Of a DNA stretch of 48,475 bases, positions 45,273-48,475 are shown piece after piece (positions within the stretch are counted from its first letter, which is position 1; every line of letters begins with the position of its first letter). The notes below the pieces were generated by a model. That model made no database searches and had not been told where the DNA came from. It saw only the letters and a list, made by a program, of their open reading frames with translations. The position numbers were made by a program, and so were the translations under genes. Source of the DNA: an uncultured bacterium (lineage in GTDB: Bacteria; Patescibacteriota; Gracilibacteria; Absconditabacterales; Absconditicoccaceae); contig CAMVNG010000007.1 in assembly GCA_947168815.1 (NCBI GenBank), positions 1 to 48,475 on the forward strand, given 5' to 3'.

Positions 45273-45305
45273 TAAAAAAGACTTAGTAAAAATATACTAA
45301 GTCTT
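45273..45305 (-). terminator. Intrinsic terminator of the DUF5663-like gene
   Basis: Minus strand: AAGACTTAGTA-tatttt-TACTAAGTCTT (45305-45278) followed by T-run. Confidence 0.85.
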
Positions 45306-45326
45306 GTGTTTATTATTGGTGTTATT

Positions 45327-45635
45327 CTATTTTACACTTTTTAAATATTCTTCTTCAAATTCTTGAAAAATATCTGCTAAGAAATTATCATAGTCAGGAA
45401 TCATTTTTTCAATTTTCGCCAATGCTTCAGCCTCTTTCCCATTATCAAAGAGGCTCATAATTTCTTCTCTTTGTTTAACTGATAAAGCTTCAAACACTTT
45501 TTCTAGAATCTTATCCATTAAAAGAGGTTCCAAGTCCTCTCTTAATTCCTCAAAATTATCTTCTTCTGGACTAAATCCAGCTTCAACAAGAAGATTTGTA
45601 ATAAAATCTTCATCAAATTGTTCAGTATTTTTCAT
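45327..45635 (-). CDS. DUF5663-like acidic protein, 102 aa
   Basis: A strongly acidic all-helical protein. The pattern of a Glu-rich start, LLVEAGFSPEEDN, then LMDKILEKVFEALSVKQREEIMSLFDNGKEAEAL resembles the DUF5663 family found widely in candidate phyla radiation bacteria. Function unknown. All glycines are GGN and no TGA occurs, consistent with abundance. It is a single-gene unit with its own terminator. Confidence 0.65.
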   Translation of the reverse strand: MKNTEQFDEDFITNLLVEAGFSPEEDNFEELREDLEPLLMDKILEKVFEALSVKQREEIMSLFDNGKEAEALAKIEKMIPDYDNFLADIFQEFEEEYLKSVK

Positions 45636-45746
45636 TTTTTAGATATTTTAAGTTAAAATCTACCTTCACTCTATATAGTCTACTTTGAATATCAAGTGCT
45701 TTTTCTATTTTACGAGCGCTAATCCTTAAAGTTTTTAGTGCTATAT

Positions 45747-46718
45747 CTAAGCAGCTAATGAATATCAATTTGAATGATAAAAATGGGCTTTAATTATTTT
45801 TCTTCACTTTTTCATATACACCCCTAATTTAATTGGTTTCATTGATGTTTTCCCATTAATTTTAATATATGGATCTAATACATACCATTCTCCTCTCAAA
45901 TCTCTAATTGCAATAGCTCTATGACCATAAGGAGTTGATGATTCTGCATAAAAATCAGCAAAATTAGCAGATCTACTTACTAAATCAAATTCTCACTCAT
46001 TAAGGGCACTCCAAGAAGCGCTAGGTTTCTTCCATGATTTTTCTTTAGGTAATGTTTCAATAACTCCTCTTGTGGGCGTAATTCAAGCAGTATAAGCATC
46101 TCCTCTAGGCAAAGTAATTCAAAACTTTTCTGCATTTAAACGTGCTGTTTTTGAACAACAATAACTTTGAGTCTCTTCACTTTTTACTCTTGGGCAAGAA
46201 ACAATATCTTTTGTAGGTACCATTCAGAACATAGAAACTACACTTGCTCTTTCTCTTCAAGATGTATCTTTTCTATTATTTTCAACTGCAGTTTCTTGTA
46301 TTCACTGATAATCTTCCTCTTTTGATTTTGATCTTCAAAATTTAAAAAGATTTCAAATATATTTTACTGTTTCTCAAACTATAGAATCTCTAGATTCCTC
46401 GAATCATACAATATATCTTGTTAAATAATTCAACGCTGTTTCTCAAAGCATACCATCACACTCTCTTTCAGCTATTCCTATTTTCCTCTGAAATTCTTGA
46501 TATTCTCAATTTCTAATAAGCTGTGAAAGATTCCTTTTTACCACTTTTACTCAAAAAGAATCCCATTCTGTAACTTCAAGAATTTTTTTTATTTCTCAAA
46601 GCTTACTCATTGGTGAATTTATATTCCAAGAAGCTTCTTTTGAATTTGTTTCTGATGGGCAATTTCTCATTAGAGTTTTATTATAAATAAAATCTATTTC
46701 CAATATTCGTAATATCAT
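45747..46718 (-). CDS. Secreted-type cysteine peptidase/amidase-like protein
   Basis: About 323 residues if the ATG at 46718 is used; ATG 46670 and 46787 are alternatives in the same frame. The C-terminal part shows a Cys-His pattern of papain-like amidases: SYCCSKTARLNAEKFGI with a catalytic-type Cys, then LPRGDAYTAG, PYGHRAIAIRD with the His, and GEWYVLDPYI with the third residue, as in NlpC/CHAP-like folds. The N-terminal half is helical without known motifs. It has no signal peptide of its own and begins just before the end of the preceding gene, which encodes peptidoglycan-binding domains. The pair may be one enzyme split by a frameshift, or two coupled genes. Confidence 0.6.
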
Positions 46719-48475
46719 TCTGCTATTTTTCTTCTTTGTGTTTCTTGCACTTTTTGGACAGCCGAATCGCGTATGGTTATCCTTCAAATTCCTTCATCGT
46801 CAAGATAAAGTATATAATCATTTTCAGCTAATCACGTAAGCTCTCTATCTGCAAGAACTTCTTTTATAATAGGATCTACGACCTCCTTTTTTATAAAAAT
46901 TCTTCTTTCATGTTCATTTGCATTTTTTCACTCGTTCTTCAAATATTTATCATATTTTAGGCTTCAAGTTTTTCCTCTAAAAATTGAATTTATTTTAAAA
47001 TTATAATATGCTCCAATGTTTTTCTCTAAATTATCTCTTGTTAACTCCAAGTATTCCGTTTGCGGCTTCCCTTGATTTTCTAATGCCCATGTATTCCATT
47101 CTCTTGATTTTATTTCATTTTCTTCTGCATTATCATAATTCCTATCACAATAAGCTTTACCTTTATACATTGAAAAAATTCCTCTATCTGTAGAATTATC
47201 AACCGCACCTACAAAATCTTCATCATTATACATGCACACATCCGGTCTTCTCGCAACAAAATCTTTTCTTATTCTACTAATCAAATCTTTATCTTCTTGC
47301 GATGGTAAAGTTCTATTAAATCATCATGTTAATGCGTATCACCGTGCTTTATAACTTCAGATTCCTATATTTCTGTTCAAAGGACCTCATGCATAGATAT
47401 TATCAAATTTTCTTTGCAAAAATTCTGCAATTTCAACAAGAGGAAGTCTCATTGCAACTTCTTTAGGTATTCTACTATCTCCTATCAGTCTTACTAATTC
47501 TCTTTCGTCATATTGTTTTTGATATTTTTCTAATTGATTCTTAATATATTGAGGATTTTTATCTGTAGAATCTGCTCATCCTGTTTTCATAATCAAATTT
47601 CTAATTTTCTTCAAATCCATTCATGGAATATTTCTTCTCATAACATTACGTTTAACTATAAGATCTCATAACAACTTATAAATTGTTCATCTTAATACCT
47701 TAGGATGTCATTCTTCATCAAGATCGAAATCAAATGAATGTTCAAAAACTTGAATATTATATTCAGGATGTGAATATTTAAAATTATAGATTTTATCCCT
47801 TGTTTCATCAAAAAGAGATTCTTTCCTTGGCTTATTTAACAAAATAACAATTTCATATTTTGAAGGATCTACCCCAATCTGGTTTGTTGTTAATGAGGTT
47901 AACGTCTTATCAATCTCTTGGTATTTATATACAGGAAATCCAAAAGATAATTCTATGCTCTCTTTCATTGGCTTATCCCTTGCATAGTCTTCTAGTAATT
48001 GCTTATATCAACGGATTTCTTTTCAGGTCTTTTTAAGATAGTTCTCTTGTAAATCGATTTTTTCCTTTGTATCATCGACTCTTTCTGAAACGGATAATGG
48101 TCAATGGATAAATAATTTCTCTCATCATTCAAAAACATAATCTTCTCCAATTTCTTCTCATTTAACATTCATAACCTTAAGTGCATTTGGAGAAAGTCAA
48201 AACTGCTTTCTAAAATTATTTTTTATTTGTGCTACTGTTCAACCCGTTCTCACCATATAGGTATAGGTTCACCAGTTTCCATCTGTTTGCACTAATTTCA
48301 TTTTTCATGGAATCCAATCCATGTATTTTTCTAAATAACGTTCAGTTGCATCTAATGAAGAACGACCTAATTTTCCATCAACCTTTTTTCCTGTAAGCCC
48401 TACCATTGTCTGAAAAAGCTTATATTCTCTCCTTTTTAGTAAATCTCTTAATTTTTTCTTCTCACTTTTTAGTTC
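46694..48475 (-). CDS. Peptidoglycan-binding and LysM-like protein (5' end outside window)
   Basis: 594 codons visible (593 residues plus stop), open to the window edge, so the N-terminus is missing. First comes a PG_binding_1-like segment (FQTMVGLTGKKVDGKLGRSS). Next is a LysM-like unit (YTYMVRTGGTVAQIKNNFRK, then FGLSPNALKVMN and GGEKLFI), both near the visible N-terminus. A long mixed region with Tyr/Asn-rich sequence follows. Both domains bind peptidoglycan, so the protein probably works in the cell wall, either its own or that of a partner. It ends in TAG at 46694, and the peptidase-like gene continues in another frame. Glycines mix TGA and GGN. Confidence 0.7.

Noticed and set aside
1-48475. 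CRISPR array or IS element
   Set aside because: No regularly spaced direct repeats with spacers and no transposase with terminal inverted repeats were seen; the repeats in the FISUMP gene are protein-coding.

Overview
The window comes from a bacterium that reads TGA as glycine (genetic code 25), as Absconditabacteria (SR1) and Gracilibacteria (BD1-5/GN02) do. The evidence is internal. In-frame TGA falls at conserved glycines in the P-loops of a Clp ATPase, in polynucleotide phosphorylase, in cysteinyl-tRNA synthetase, in the sigma factor and in the tmRNA tag. In a four-copy repeat protein, TGA and GGN swap at aligned positions. Under the standard code most genes fall into fragments; under code 25 they become long and continuous. 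The DNA is AT-rich and most starts lack a clear Shine-Dalgarno sequence. All coordinates below use code 25.

Left part (1-5612): a 23S-rRNA-like fragment at the very edge on the minus strand, two minus-strand envelope proteins (one a lipoprotein), an unknown plus-strand protein, a 45-residue ORF and a large serine recombinase whose 3' end runs into the antisense of the tmRNA 3' end. This looks like an integrated element abutting ssrA.

Housekeeping block (5613-16484): minus-strand genes for a small four-helix membrane protein, the primary sigma factor, RlmE/FtsJ, GreA, an HPF/RaiA-like protein, ribosomal protein L9, a lipoprotein and CysS. Plus-strand genes follow: a 90-residue protein, a membrane-anchored PD-(D/E)XK endonuclease-like protein, a ClpC-type ATPase and a truncated PriA-like protein. 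A probable small RNA lies between the sigma factor and rlmE.

Surface region (16683-39114): one continuous frame encodes a secreted protein of about 4,891 residues. It is followed closely by a secreted Cys-containing protein, a VirB2-like pilin/two-helix membrane protein, a CDF metal transporter, and a second secreted protein of 1,740 residues built from four FISUMP domains and InlB-type repeats. The layout suggests a cell-surface apparatus, plausibly for contact with another cell; that role is inference.

Right part (39115-48475): tRNA-Arg(CCT), an AT-hook-like protein, a Wzx/MurJ-type flippase, a multi-helix membrane protein, a 66-residue protein, polynucleotide phosphorylase, a DUF5663-like acidic protein, and a pair of minus-strand genes. 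The first of the pair, cut by the window end, carries peptidoglycan-binding and LysM-like domains. The second carries a Cys/His peptidase-like domain. Intrinsic terminators separate most units. No intergenic stretch exceeds about 300 bases.
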